From Novosphingobium mathurense (GTDB lineage: Bacteria > Pseudomonadota > Alphaproteobacteria > Sphingomonadales > Sphingomonadaceae), in the NCBI RefSeq assembly GCF_900168325.1, contig NZ_FVZE01000002.1, positions 62,001 through 126,000 on the forward strand: 64,000 bases of DNA, read 5' to 3'. Below are positions 18,663 through 27,369 of the stretch, piece after piece. The notes under the pieces are model-generated. The model did no database searches and had not been told where the DNA came from. It saw nothing but the letters and a program-made list of their open reading frames with translations. The translations under genes were made by a program, and so were the position numbers. Numbering within the stretch: the stretch's first letter is position 1; every line of letters starts with the position of its first letter.

Positions 18663-19157
18663 TCAGGGCGTGGCACAGATCGCCTTCGCGGCGATCAGGG
18701 CAAGCTTCTCCAGTCCTGCAGCATCGGCTTCGTCGAAGCGGCTCGGCGTCGGACTGTCGAGATCGATCACGGCTATGACCTTGCCGTCGACGACCACAGG
18801 TACGACGACTTCTGATCGCGTTTCGGCGTCGCAGGCGATATGTCCGGGAAAGGCGTGGACGTCGGGGACGACTTGCGTGCGTGCGCTCGCAGCAGCAGTG
18901 CCGCAGACGCCCTGCCCGAAGGGAATGCGGATGCAGGCGGGCTTGCCCATGAAGGGGCCGAGGACGAGTTCGTCGCCGATCGTGCGGTAGAAGCCTGCCC
19001 AGTTGAGGTCCGGCAGGAACTGCCAGATCACGGCGGACAGGTTGGCCATGTTGGCAACGGGATCGCTTTCGCCGTAGACGAGCGCCTGTGCCGCTTGCGT
19101 AAGGGCTTCGTAAAGCTCGGGCTTGTCGAGCCCGGTATCTGTCTGGAAATCGAACAT
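18663..19157 (-). CDS. msrC: Free methionine-(R)-sulfoxide reductase (GAF-domain fRMsr)
   Basis: 164-residue single GAF domain. Cys75, Cys85 and Cys109 have the same spacing (10 and 24) as the catalytic and resolving cysteines of E. coli MsrC, in PACIRIPFGQGVCG and GHIACD. It reduces free Met-R-sulfoxide using thioredoxin. The ATG at 19157 gives MFDFQTDTGLDKPELY. It stands alone, divergent from the sorbosone-dehydrogenase-like gene with 62 bp between the starts. Assignment rests on the Cys triad plus fold-level similarity. Confidence 0.88.
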   Translation of the reverse strand: MFDFQTDTGLDKPELYEALTQAAQALVYGESDPVANMANLSAVIWQFLPDLNWAGFYRTIGDELVLGPFMGKPACIRIPFGQGVCGTAAASARTQVVPDVHAFPGHIACDAETRSEVVVPVVVDGKVIAVIDLDSPTPSRFDEADAAGLEKLALIAAKAICATP

Positions 19158-19219
19158 GGCGCTTCAGTTAGCTCAAGACGAGGTTGCCGCATAGCTGGCA
19201 GAAGCCTATCTCGCAGCAC

Positions 19220-20683
19220 ATGCGCTCCATCCTCATCAAGGCCCTCGTGGTCCTCGCCGTGCTCCTTGTCGTCCTTGTCGGGGCGATAGCCTGGGCGCAG
19301 TTCTCGAACAGCTCGGACCTGCCAAGCGATGCCACGGCGGGCAAGGACCCCACGCTGGTCGATCCCGATCCGCAATGGATCCCCAGCGTCAGCCTGCCCA
19401 AGACGATTGGCTGGGCCGAGGGTGAGAAGCCGGTCGCGGCCAAGGGGCTGTCCGTCAGCCGATTTGCCGACAAGCTGGACCATCCGCGCACGATGATCAC
19501 GCTGCCCAATGGCGATGTCCTGGTCGCCGAGACCAATGCCCCCGCCGCGAGCAAGCCGGGCGGCATAACCGGCGCCGTAATGACCTGGATGATGGATCGC
19601 GTCGGTGCGGGGGCGCCTTCGCCGGACAAGATCGTCCTGCTGCGCGACGAAGACGGCGACGGGAAGGCGGAGCAGCGTTTCGACTTCCGGACCGCCGACA
19701 TGCATTCCCCATCCGGCATGGCTTACGGCAACGGCAAACTCTACATCGCCAATCACGACGCGGTGCTGGAATTTTCCTTCGAAGCGGGAGCCACCAAGCT
19801 GGAAGGCGCGCCGAAGAAGCTGATGGACCTGCCGCCGGCAGGCAATCACTGGATGCGCAACCTGCTGCTGAGCGAGGACGGGCTGCATCTCTATGTCGCG
19901 GTCGGTTCGGCCACCAATATCGCCGATAACGGCATGGAGGAAGAGGCCGGACGCGCCGCGATCTGGGAAATCGACACCGATACCGGGCATCGTCGCCAAT
20001 TCGCCGCCGGCATGCGCAATCCCAACGGCATGGCCTGGAACCCCTCGACCGAGGAAATGTGGGCCACGGTTCAGGAGCGCGACATGCTCGGGCCGGATCT
20101 CGTGCCCGACTACTTCACGAACGTCCCCGTTGGCGTGCAGTACGGCTGGCCATGGATCTACTGGAAGAATGTCTACGACGATCGCGTGAGCTGGCCGATG
20201 CAGTACGGCATGGGCGATTATACCCGTAAGCCCGAATACGCGATGGGCGCGCATACGGCCGTACTGGGCATGGTCTTTTCCAATGGCGGCAACATCATGG
20301 GTTCGCAGTTTGCGAACGGTGCGTTCATTGCACGTCACGGTTCGTGGAACCGCCGTCCGGCTGTGGGCTACGACGTCGTCTTCATTCCTTTCGATGCCAA
20401 CGGCAATCCCAAGGACGCGAAGCCGGTGCGCGTCCTGACCGGCTTCCTCGACAAGGAAGGGTCAACCCATGGCCGCCCGACATGGGTGTCCTGGGACAAG
20501 ACCGGGGCGCTGCTGGTGAGTGACGATACCGCGGGTGTGATCTGGCGGGTCATGGCGCCCGGCGCCAAGCCTTCCAAAGCGATCAAGCGGGTCGAGACCG
20601 ATCACCTCGAGCCCCAGACCGACCTCAAGGACCCGACCCAGCTCACCCCCGAGGCGCTGCTCGGGGGGATGATGGACAACTGA
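19220..20683 (+). CDS. Membrane-anchored sorbosone-dehydrogenase-like beta-propeller protein
   Basis: 487 residues. An N-terminal transmembrane anchor (residues about 3-25, SILIKALVVLAVLLVVLVGA) precedes a periplasmic six-bladed propeller of the sGDH/L-sorbosone dehydrogenase type. Blade motifs include PNGDVLVAETNAP, MHSPSGMAYGNGKLYIANHDAV and MRNPNGMAWNP. Homologues use PQQ to oxidise sugars or aldehydes, but no PQQ biosynthesis genes lie in the window and the substrate cannot be named. The ATG at 19220 (MRSILIKAL) places the anchor at the very N-terminus; the frame is open from 19184. Confidence 0.82.
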   Translation: MRSILIKALVVLAVLLVVLVGAIAWAQFSNSSDLPSDATAGKDPTLVDPDPQWIPSVSLPKTIGWAEGEKPVAAKGLSVSRFADKLDHPRTMITLPNGDVLVAETNAPAASKPGGITGAVMTWMMDRVGAGAPSPDKIVLLRDEDGDGKAEQRFDFRTADMHSPSGMAYGNGKLYIANHDAVLEFSFEAGATKLEGAPKKLMDLPPAGNHWMRNLLLSEDGLHLYVAVGSATNIADNGMEEEAGRAAIWEIDTDTGHRRQFAAGMRNPNGMAWNPSTEEMWATVQERDMLGPDLVPDYFTNVPVGVQYGWPWIYWKNVYDDRVSWPMQYGMGDYTRKPEYAMGAHTAVLGMVFSNGGNIMGSQFANGAFIARHGSWNRRPAVGYDVVFIPFDANGNPKDAKPVRVLTGFLDKEGSTHGRPTWVSWDKTGALLVSDDTAGVIWRVMAPGAKPSKAIKRVETDHLEPQTDLKDPTQLTPEALLGGMMDN

Positions 20684-20693
20684 TCGCGAAAGG

Positions 20694-21518
20694 TCAGAGA
20701 GCCTTGCCGGCGCGTCCGGCAAGCTCATTGACATATTGCCAGGCGACGCGGCCTGACCGGGCTCCGCGGCGTCGTGACCATTCGAGCGCATCGCCTGAGT
20801 CCCACTGCAGTCCGAATTCATCGGCATAGCCGCCGATGATCGCCAGGTAGGCGTCCTGATCGCAGTTGTGGAACCCGATCGACAGGCCGAAGCGGTCGGC
20901 CAGCGCGAGGCGATCGTCCACGGCGTCGCGCGGATTGATCGGGTCGTCCTGCTCGGACATCGTGCGCGCGACGATCGCGCGGCGATTGGAGGTCACGGCG
21001 AGGCGGACATTGGCCGGGCGTGCCTCGACCCCGCCTTCCAGCCAGGAACGCAGCAGGCGAGGGCCGCTGGTTTCACTCTCCTCAAAGCCGAGATCATCGA
21101 CGAAGACGAGGAACTGGCGGTCCACCTTGCCCAATGTCGCGAACAGGCCCGTTACGCCGGAGAGCGCTTCCTGCGCGACCTGGACGAGGGCAATGCGGCC
21201 CGGATGTTCCTGCTGTGCGGCCTGGATCGCGGCGCGCAGCACGGCAGACTTGCCCATGCCGCGTGAGCCCCAAAGCAGCATGTCGTGCGAGGCGAAGCCG
21301 GCGGCAAGGCGCGCGACATTGGTGACGACGCGCTGCTTCTGGTCGTCGATCCCGCGCAGGAGATCGAGGGCAGGGGCCTCCAGCGTGTTGACGGCGCGTG
21401 CCGCTAGCCCGGTCCAGACATAGGCGGGATGGGCCAGCCAGTCGGTCTCGGCGACGGGGGAAGGGGCGATGCGCTCCAGCGCGTCGGCAATGCGGGAAAG
21501 CAGGTCGGTTTGCGTCAT
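20694..21518 (-). CDS. DUF815 AAA-type ATPase
   Basis: 274 residues. Walker A is WGSRGMGKSA (about residues 83-92), Walker B is FLVFVDDLGFEE, and an arginine-finger-like segment is LAVTSNRRAIV. The family (DUF815/YcjX-unrelated DnaA-like AAA) is widespread in proteobacteria without a settled function. It is convergent with the sorbosone-dehydrogenase-like gene (10 bp between the two stops) and divergent from tsaC (92 bp between starts), so it is probably monocistronic. No membrane segment or partner is evident. Confidence 0.82.
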   Translation of the reverse strand: MTQTDLLSRIADALERIAPSPVAETDWLAHPAYVWTGLAARAVNTLEAPALDLLRGIDDQKQRVVTNVARLAAGFASHDMLLWGSRGMGKSAVLRAAIQAAQQEHPGRIALVQVAQEALSGVTGLFATLGKVDRQFLVFVDDLGFEESETSGPRLLRSWLEGGVEARPANVRLAVTSNRRAIVARTMSEQDDPINPRDAVDDRLALADRFGLSIGFHNCDQDAYLAIIGGYADEFGLQWDSGDALEWSRRRGARSGRVAWQYVNELAGRAGKAL

Positions 21519-21610
21519 GACGTCATTTCTTTGCTTCGTTTTGCGATGGAAAGGCCCGGTATCGAGCGCTTTTCCTTGGCATTTTGCGCATCCGCCTATA
21601 GCGGCGGTCC

Positions 21611-22576
21611 ATGGCCCAATCCAGCGAGCATAGTCCGGCAGGTCGGCCTGCCCTGCTGTCGTCCGATCCGCAAGGTATCGCTGAGGCGGTGCGCGTGCTG
21701 CGCGAGGGGGGCCTTGTCGCCGTGCCGACCGAGACGGTCTATGGACTCGCCGCCCGCGCCGATCGCGATGAAGCGGTGGCTGCGATCTATCGCGCGAAGG
21801 GTCGGCCCAGTTTCAATCCGCTGATCGTGCACGTCGCGGACCTGGCCTCGGCCCGGCGACTGGCCGTTTTCGACGAGCGCGCCGTGTTGCTTGCCAGGCG
21901 ATTCTGGCCGGGCGCCCTGACCATGGTCCTGCCTGTGCAGGAAGGCGCGCCAATTGCCGCTGCCGTGACTGCCGGTCTGCCGACCGTTGCATTGCGCTGT
22001 CCGGCGCATCCGGTCATGCGCTCGGTCATTGCCGAGGCTCGCCTCCCGCTCGCCGCGCCTTCCGCGAATCGCAGCGGCGGGGTCAGTCCCACGACACCGG
22101 CCCATGTGGTGGAATCGCTGGGGGACAGGATCGACGCCGTTCTCGATGGCGGTGCCTGCGAAGCGGGGCTCGAATCGACGATCATCGCCTTGCGCGAGGG
22201 CGGGCGCTGGCAGGTCCTGCGTCCCGGTCCGATTCCGGAGTCAGCGATTTCCGCCGTTCTCGGTTCGAGAAGCGACGCCGTGACGTCACATGCGATCGAG
22301 GCGCCCGGCCAGCTTGCCAGCCACTATGCGCCGGGCAAGCCAGTACGGCTCGACGCACGAACCGCTGAAGCGGACGAGTTTCATATCGGTTTCGCGGATG
22401 TCGCGGGCCACGTCACACTGTCGGCTTCGGGCGATCTCTCCGAAGCTGCATCGCGGCTTTATGCGTTGCTGCACGAAGGGGCGGCATCGCCACAGCCGAG
22501 AATTGCCGTGGCACCTGTACCCGAGGATGGCATCGGCAAGGCGATCAACGATCGCCTGCGCCGGGCTGCTGCCTGA
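21611..22576 (+). CDS. tsaC: L-threonylcarbamoyladenylate synthase (Sua5 type)
   Basis: 321 residues. The N-terminal YrdC domain has GGLVAVPTETVYGLAARA and the ligand-binding KGRPSFNPLIVHV, followed by LRCPAHPVMR. The C-terminal Sua5 domain (about residues 220-321, SHYAPGKPVRL) makes this the long Sua5 form rather than short TsaC. It makes threonylcarbamoyl-AMP for t6A at position 37 of ANN-decoding tRNAs. It starts at ATG 21611. It is convergent with a small lipoprotein gene, with 17 bp between stops. Confidence 0.94.
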   Translation: MAQSSEHSPAGRPALLSSDPQGIAEAVRVLREGGLVAVPTETVYGLAARADRDEAVAAIYRAKGRPSFNPLIVHVADLASARRLAVFDERAVLLARRFWPGALTMVLPVQEGAPIAAAVTAGLPTVALRCPAHPVMRSVIAEARLPLAAPSANRSGGVSPTTPAHVVESLGDRIDAVLDGGACEAGLESTIIALREGGRWQVLRPGPIPESAISAVLGSRSDAVTSHAIEAPGQLASHYAPGKPVRLDARTAEADEFHIGFADVAGHVTLSASGDLSEAASRLYALLHEGAASPQPRIAVAPVPEDGIGKAINDRLRRAAA

Positions 22577-22593
22577 CTATTGCCGCGAAGGAA

Positions 22594-22926
22594 TCAACGG
22601 CGTTCGACCGGAACTGTCGGCAGGACCTGCTGGATCTCGGCGTAGTCGTCACGCGCCTTGAGGCACGAGCGGCTGTCGCCTTCGTTGCATTCGCGCAAGT
22701 GGCGATCGTAGTCCCGTTCCAGGCTGCCGAGACGTTCCTCGCGCTTGCGCAGTTCCCGGCCGCGCTTCTCGTCGGCTTCAGACTGGCTGGTCGTCATCAT
22801 GTCCACGCCCTTGCCGGCAACGCGCACGGGGGCGGTCGCTACCTTGGCGACGGTGGACACACAGCCGCCCAGCAACGGGGCCGCGACAAGGGCGAACGGG
22901 GCGTATAGCCTGAGGCGTGAAGTCAT
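22594..22926 (-). CDS. Small predicted lipoprotein
   Basis: 110 residues. A signal peptide ends in a lipobox (APLLGGCVS, Cys22), suggesting membrane attachment. The mature part has charged heptad-like helices (EADEKRGRELRKREERLGSLERDYDRHL), likely coiled coil, and two cysteines around NEGDSRSCLKA. An alternative ATG at 22944 would add six residues. I do not recognise the family; homologues are likely restricted to sphingomonads. The neighbouring genes give no functional clue. Confidence 0.7.
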   Translation of the reverse strand: MTSRLRLYAPFALVAAPLLGGCVSTVAKVATAPVRVAGKGVDMMTTSQSEADEKRGRELRKREERLGSLERDYDRHLRECNEGDSRSCLKARDDYAEIQQVLPTVPVERR

Positions 22927-23045
22927 CGGGGCGGAACCTGTCATGTTCCGTATGTCATCGCAATGAACGCTGCGCGGCAGGCAACAGAAATTGCGCCGCG
23001 CAACTTTGACGCAGCGTATGGCGGTCTGCGGCACCCCGACATGCG

Positions 23046-23078
23046 AAAAGGGCCGCCTCCTTGCGGAAGCGGCCCTTT
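23046..23078 (-). terminator. Intrinsic terminator after carD
   Basis: AAAGGGCCGC at 23047-23056 pairs with GCGGCCCTTT at 23069-23078, and additional arm bases are partly complementary. On the minus strand the stem runs into TTTTCG. It lies 22 bp beyond the carD stop, and the lipoprotein gene follows. Confidence 0.8.
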
Positions 23079-23099
23079 CGTCGGCATCGAAACGCCCGA

Positions 23100-23633
23100 T
23101 CAGGCGGTTTCGGCGCTCTCGTAGTACTTCGGAGCATACTCGTTGAGGATCGCGAGGATCTTCTGCAGAGCGGCCGGCTCGTCGGTCTTTTCCATGGCCG
23201 CGAGTTCGCGCGCCAGTCGCGAGGATGCAGCCTCGAAGATCTGACGTTCGGAGTAGCTCTGCTCCGGCTGGTCGTCAGCGCGGAACAGGTCGCGCGTGAC
23301 TTCCGCGATCGAGACGAGATCGCCCGAGTTGATCTTGGCTTCGTATTCCTGGGCACGGCGCGACCACATGGTGCGCTTCACCTTGGGCTTGCCCTTGAGG
23401 GTATCGAGAGCTTCGCGCAGGGTCTTGTCCGAGGACAGCTTGCGCATGCCGATCGATTCAACCTTGTTCACGGGAACGCGTAGGGTCATGCGTTCCTTTT
23501 CGAAACGCAGCACATAAAGTTCGAGCTGCATTCCGGCAATTTCCTGCTTTTGCAACTCGATCACACGGCCTACGCCGTGCTTGGGATAAACGACGTAATC
23601 TCCAACATCGAAGGCATCGGCCTTGGTTGCCAT
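23100..23633 (-). CDS. carD: CarD-family transcriptional regulator
   Basis: 177 residues. The N-terminal RNAP-interaction domain starts DAFDVGDYVVYPKHGVGRV (about residues 6-24), and the C-terminal helical DNA-binding domain carries MWSRRAQEYEAKINSGD. CarD binds the RNAP beta subunit and stabilises open complexes, often at rRNA promoters. AAAGGA eight bases before the ATG at 23633 decides the start over an upstream ATG at 23648. It has its own upstream region (23634-23957) and a strong terminator, so it is probably monocistronic. Confidence 0.93.
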   Translation of the reverse strand: MATKADAFDVGDYVVYPKHGVGRVIELQKQEIAGMQLELYVLRFEKERMTLRVPVNKVESIGMRKLSSDKTLREALDTLKGKPKVKRTMWSRRAQEYEAKINSGDLVSIAEVTRDLFRADDQPEQSYSERQIFEAASSRLARELAAMEKTDEPAALQKILAILNEYAPKYYESAETA

Positions 23634-23957
23634 GTATCGTCCTTTCACCTGCAGGTCCGAGAGCCATACTTTTGTCGGGAGATAACCGGGGGTGCGACTT
23701 GGAAGCGTGTCAGCCGCCTCCGCCGCCCGGTCAGATTACTCCCCCAACCGCTTGCTCTCGAATCCCTGCCTCGCACTGAAACGCCTGCCAAACGGGCAGA
23801 CGGCCCGGGCAGTTGGACTATTATATAGCATACATGTGACAAAATTGCCAGAGGGGCGCGAACCATTAGGTTCAGCGAGCCCCCGGCATGCCGATTGCGA
23901 CGTATCCTCAGGCGGATACGTCTGTTTCCGGGGGCGAACCCCCGGAAAGATCAGGCC
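23634..23957. other. Intergenic region between fdxA and carD with candidate carD promoter
   Basis: 324 bp without a supported gene. On the minus strand a TATAAT hexamer lies at 23820-23825; the best upstream match (CTGGCA) is spaced about 20 bp, so the -35 is weak. This fits a carD promoter about 190 bp upstream of its start, leaving a long 5' leader. The left part (23641-23800) has no repeat or ORF I trust. The right part holds two hairpins ending the fdxA transcript. Confidence 0.5.
23899..23947 (-). terminator. Tandem hairpins after fdxA
   Basis: Hairpin one (23926-23947) has arms TTCCGGGGG / CCCCCGGAA; hairpin two (23899-23922) has perfect 9-bp arms GACGTATCC / GGATACGTC with a 6-nt loop. 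They start about 10 bp past the fdxA stop. Neither has a long T-run. Confidence 0.6.
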
Positions 23958-24296
23958 TCAGTCGCCCTCGCCGGGCTCGGGCGAGAAGAACTTCTCGAAC
24001 TTGCCTTCCACGCCCTTGTACTCGTCGGCATCTTCCGGCGAATCTTTCTTGGACGTGAGATTCGGCCACTCGGCCGAGTACTTCGTGTTCAGTTCCATCC
24101 ACTGCTCGAGACCGCTTTCGGTGTCGGGAAGGATGGCTTCGGCTGGGCATTCCGGTTCGCAGACGCCGCAGTCGATGCATTCACTGGGATTGATGACGAG
24201 CATGTTCTCGCCTTCGTAGAAGCAGTCCACAGGGCAGACTTCCACGCAGTCCATGTACTTGCACTTGATGCAGGCGTCGGTGACGACATAGGTCAT
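23958..24296 (-). CDS. fdxA: 7Fe ferredoxin FdxA
   Basis: 112 residues. The 3Fe-4S/4Fe-4S cysteine pattern is [14 protein letters not shown] followed by [12 protein letters not shown], and the acidic C-terminal extension (about residues 60-112) is typical of alphaproteobacterial FdxA. It is a soluble low-potential electron carrier. The ATG at 24296 gives the conserved [13 protein letters not shown]. It lies 19 bp downstream of the S4-domain gene and is the last gene of the helicase-S4-fdxA operon. Electron partners are not indicated by context. Confidence 0.95.
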   Translation of the reverse strand: MTYVVTDACIKCKYMDCVEVCPVDCFYEGENMLVINPSECIDCGVCEPECPAEAILPDTESGLEQWMELNTKYSAEWPNLTSKKDSPEDADEYKGVEGKFEKFFSPEPGEGD

Positions 24297-24315
24297 GGAG
24301 GCGGTATCCTCTTCA

Positions 24316-24609
24316 TCAGGCCTCGTTACGGAAGGCCGCTGCTATGGGATTATCTGCCCCGCCGTCAAGCACTCTGTAACAGGCTTGCGCTTCCGGGGCG
24401 GGGCCGCGGCGGATCGGCAGGGTCACGATCTCGATCACCCGCACCCCGGAAGGGGTCGCAAGGGTGAGCACATCGCCCGTCGAAACCTTCTGGTGCGCGC
24501 GTTCCACGCGCCTGCCGTTAAGGCGCATGTGGCCCTCTTCCGCCATGGCCTGGGCGATGGTGCGGGTCTTGGCGAGACGCAGGAACCAGATCAGCTTGTC
24601 GATCCTCAT
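24316..24609 (-). CDS. S4-domain RNA-binding protein (Hsp15-like)
   Basis: 97 residues. An N-terminal S4 fold, [20 protein letters not shown] and [17 protein letters not shown], precedes a short variable tail. It resembles Hsp15/HslR and other small S4 proteins that bind structured rRNA or stalled 50S-tRNA complexes. The ATG at 24609 was chosen because the S4 fold starts there, although the frame is open to 25095. It sits between a SUV3-like helicase and fdxA, so an RNA-processing or ribosome-rescue role shared with the helicase is a reasonable guess. Confidence 0.85.
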   Translation of the reverse strand: MRIDKLIWFLRLAKTRTIAQAMAEEGHMRLNGRRVERAHQKVSTGDVLTLATPSGVRVIEIVTLPIRRGPAPEAQACYRVLDGGADNPIAAAFRNEA

Positions 24610-24638
24610 GCGGTAGCCTCCATCTCCCCGAATCCCCT

Positions 24639-27242
24639 CTAGTTGCGCACCATATCCGCAAGAATGGAAAAGGCATTGTCCTTGCGCACCGGCTGAGGTC
24701 TTGTTTCTTCGACGTGACGGCGCGGCGGACGCCAGCGCCAGCGCACCGGTGCCGGCGGGCCATGGGCGCCTTCGGCCAGCTGGCGGGGCATGATCGGCTG
24801 GAAGCCTGCAAGCCGAAGCAGCCGGGCATAACTTTCGGTGGTCAGTCCCATCGACACCGCCTTGGCCGGGTCGAGCGCGAAGCTGCGTCCGCTTCCCGCG
24901 GGCTTGCCGCCGCCGCGCGCCTCGTGGGCTTCGCGCAGGAGCTTTTCGGCCATGTCGAGACGCACAAGTTGCTTGCCCAGGCTGCGATAGCCCGGTGTGC
25001 GCTGGCGGCGCTTGGCGGGCAGGGCGGGTGGCATCGCGTCTTCGGGAGCCCCATCGCGCGGGGACTTGCCGAACACCTGCGCGAGTTCGCGCCACAGCAC
25101 GATCGGGCCCGGGCGGAGCATCGCAGGTAAGAAAACATCGAGCGCGCCAACGCGCACGCCGAGCCGCGAGAGCATCGTGCGGCGCTGCTTGTCCAGCTTG
25201 TCGACTCCCGAATCCTCGCGTGACGTCATGCCGCCAGCTTCGACGAGAGTGATGAGCAGGGCCCTGAGATCGGGGCCAGCTTCCTCGGAACGGCTGGCTT
25301 CATCGAGCTTGAGCAATGGAGCCAGCGGTTGCAGCGCAGCATCGAGCCAGGCTTCGAGCGCGGCGACCAACGCCTTGCGCGAGGGGCCCGGCACGGAATC
25401 GAGCGTGCGGTCGGGGACCAGAACCGGCGACAGGAGCGAGCGTCCCGGCGCGAGAGTGCCAAGCGATTCGCCATCCCACATGAGCTTTCCACGATCGAGC
25501 GTGATCCCGGCGCTCCCGGCGTGAATCGCTTCGGTCAGTTCGTCGGCACGCTTCTGCAGCAACGAGGTCAGGTGCCTTTCCGCGGCAGCCAGCAGCAGCT
25601 TGCGGTCCGACAGGCGGGCGCCGGGATCGACATGGAAGGCAAAGCCGCGCAGCGAGCCGATGTGCTCGCCTTCGACCAGCACTTCCTCGTCTTCCATGCG
25701 CACGGAGAGCAGCCCGGTATCGGGCCCGAGTTTCTTCATGAGTACGGCAGTCCGTCGGTTGATGAATCGTTCGGTGAGCTTTCCGTGGAGGGCATCGGAA
25801 AGCCGTGCCTCCACGGCCCGGGCGCGGGCGGCCATCTCGTCGCGCGCCAGGACCCAGTCGGGTCGCTGGGCGATATAGGCCCATGACCGGATCGCGGCGA
25901 TCCGTCCCTGGAGGGTATCGATATCGCCGCCGGTGCGGTCGAGCTGGGCAATGGCATTGGCAACGTAGTCGGCGCCCAGTTCGCCGCGGCGCAGGTCCTG
26001 CCACAGACGGGCAACGAAGCGCGAATGGGTCTCGGCCCCCTGCTGGCGGAAATCGGGCAGGCGGCAGACTTCCCAGAAGCGTTCCACCATCGCCGACCCA
26101 TGCACCGAATCCGTGACTTGCGGATCGTCCGACAGGCGCTTGAGTACGGCAAGGTCGATGGCTTCGGGGGCCGGAACCAGTTCGGGCAGATCCGGCGGGC
26201 TCTCAAGGTCGCCGATCAGAGTGGCGATACTGTCGTATCGGGGCTCCGCCTCGCGCCAGAACAGTTTCGTCAGCGGCGGGAAGCGGTGCTCCTCGATGGC
26301 GAAGATCTCTTCGGGGTCGAATTCCGAATCGTGCGTGCCAGATCCGGTGAGGGTGCCGAAAGTGCCGTCCTTCTGGTGACGTCCGGCGCGTCCGGCGATC
26401 TGCGCCATTTCCGAGGTGGTGAGGCGGCGATGGCGCACGCCATCGAACTTGGACAGGCCGGCGAAGGCGACGTGTTCGACATCGAGGTTGAGTCCCATGC
26501 CGATGGCGTCTGTGGCGACCAGATAATCGACTTCACCTGACTGGTAGAGCGCGACCTGGGCATTGCGTGTCTGTGGGCTGAGCGCCCCCATGACGACGGC
26601 CGCGCCGCCGCGGAAGCGCCGCAGCATTTCGGCGATGGCGTAGACCTGCTCGGTCGAGAAGGCGACGATGGCGCTGCGTGGCGGGATGCGGCTGAGCTTC
26701 TTCGCCCCGGCATGACTGAGAGTCGAGAAGCGCGGGCGAGTGACGATCTCGGCGTGGGGCACGAGCGCCCTGACCATCGGTTCGAGCGTCGACGAACCGA
26801 GGATCATCGTCTCCTCGCGGCCCCGGGCGTAGAGCAGGCGATCGGTGAAGACATGGCCGCGTTCGCGGTCGGCGCCCAGCTGGGCTTCGTCGATGGCCAC
26901 GAAAGCGAGGCTGCGATCGAGCACCGGCATCGCCTCGGCCGTGCACAGCAGGTAGCGCGCGTTCCGGGGCTCGATCCGTTCCTCGCCGGTGATCAGGGCG
27001 ACGTTCTGTTCACCCTTGATGGCGCAGACCCGGTCATAGACCTCGCGCGCCAGCAAACGCAGCGGAAAGCCGATCGCTCCGCTGGAATGGGCGCACATCC
27101 GCTCGATGGCGAGGTGAGTCTTGCCGGTGTTGGTCGGCCCGAGCACGGCCTTCACCCCTGTTGGAGCGTCACCGCGCGCCGTTACATTCCGGTCCTGAAC
27201 CATTTCACCACCGAATGTGGCATCGCCGCTGGCCGCGTACAA
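24639..27242 (-). CDS. SUV3-like superfamily 2 RNA helicase
   Basis: 867 residues. Walker A is GPTNTGKTHLA (about residues 35-45), the DExx box is AIDEAQL, motif VI is AQIAGRAGRHQKDG, and motif V is ATDAIGMGLNLD. A long C-terminal helical region ends in a basic Arg/Pro-rich tail. It is related to mitochondrial SUV3, which partners with exoribonucleases in RNA decay; the bacterial function is not settled. The start is uncertain (annotated at 27242; ATG at residue 14 is an alternative). First gene of a helicase-S4-fdxA run with 19-29 bp gaps. Confidence 0.88.
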   Translation of the reverse strand: MYAASGDATFGGEMVQDRNVTARGDAPTGVKAVLGPTNTGKTHLAIERMCAHSSGAIGFPLRLLAREVYDRVCAIKGEQNVALITGEERIEPRNARYLLCTAEAMPVLDRSLAFVAIDEAQLGADRERGHVFTDRLLYARGREETMILGSSTLEPMVRALVPHAEIVTRPRFSTLSHAGAKKLSRIPPRSAIVAFSTEQVYAIAEMLRRFRGGAAVVMGALSPQTRNAQVALYQSGEVDYLVATDAIGMGLNLDVEHVAFAGLSKFDGVRHRRLTTSEMAQIAGRAGRHQKDGTFGTLTGSGTHDSEFDPEEIFAIEEHRFPPLTKLFWREAEPRYDSIATLIGDLESPPDLPELVPAPEAIDLAVLKRLSDDPQVTDSVHGSAMVERFWEVCRLPDFRQQGAETHSRFVARLWQDLRRGELGADYVANAIAQLDRTGGDIDTLQGRIAAIRSWAYIAQRPDWVLARDEMAARARAVEARLSDALHGKLTERFINRRTAVLMKKLGPDTGLLSVRMEDEEVLVEGEHIGSLRGFAFHVDPGARLSDRKLLLAAAERHLTSLLQKRADELTEAIHAGSAGITLDRGKLMWDGESLGTLAPGRSLLSPVLVPDRTLDSVPGPSRKALVAALEAWLDAALQPLAPLLKLDEASRSEEAGPDLRALLITLVEAGGMTSREDSGVDKLDKQRRTMLSRLGVRVGALDVFLPAMLRPGPIVLWRELAQVFGKSPRDGAPEDAMPPALPAKRRQRTPGYRSLGKQLVRLDMAEKLLREAHEARGGGKPAGSGRSFALDPAKAVSMGLTTESYARLLRLAGFQPIMPRQLAEGAHGPPAPVRWRWRPPRRHVEETRPQPVRKDNAFSILADMVRN

Positions 27243-27369
27243 GGGTCGACTCGTCCTGTATGGGGGCGGAAATCCACAGAGTTAGGGGGGTCTTAACCTT
27301 GAGTGGGCATGGTTTCTGCAGAATGTGCCCGAGGTGGGCGCCGGGCTCTGCCTGAGCCTGTGGGTTGCG

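Noticed and set aside
23820-23825. TATAAT near carD as a certain promoter
   Set aside because: The -35 partner is poor and spacing is about 20 bp, so it is given only as a candidate.
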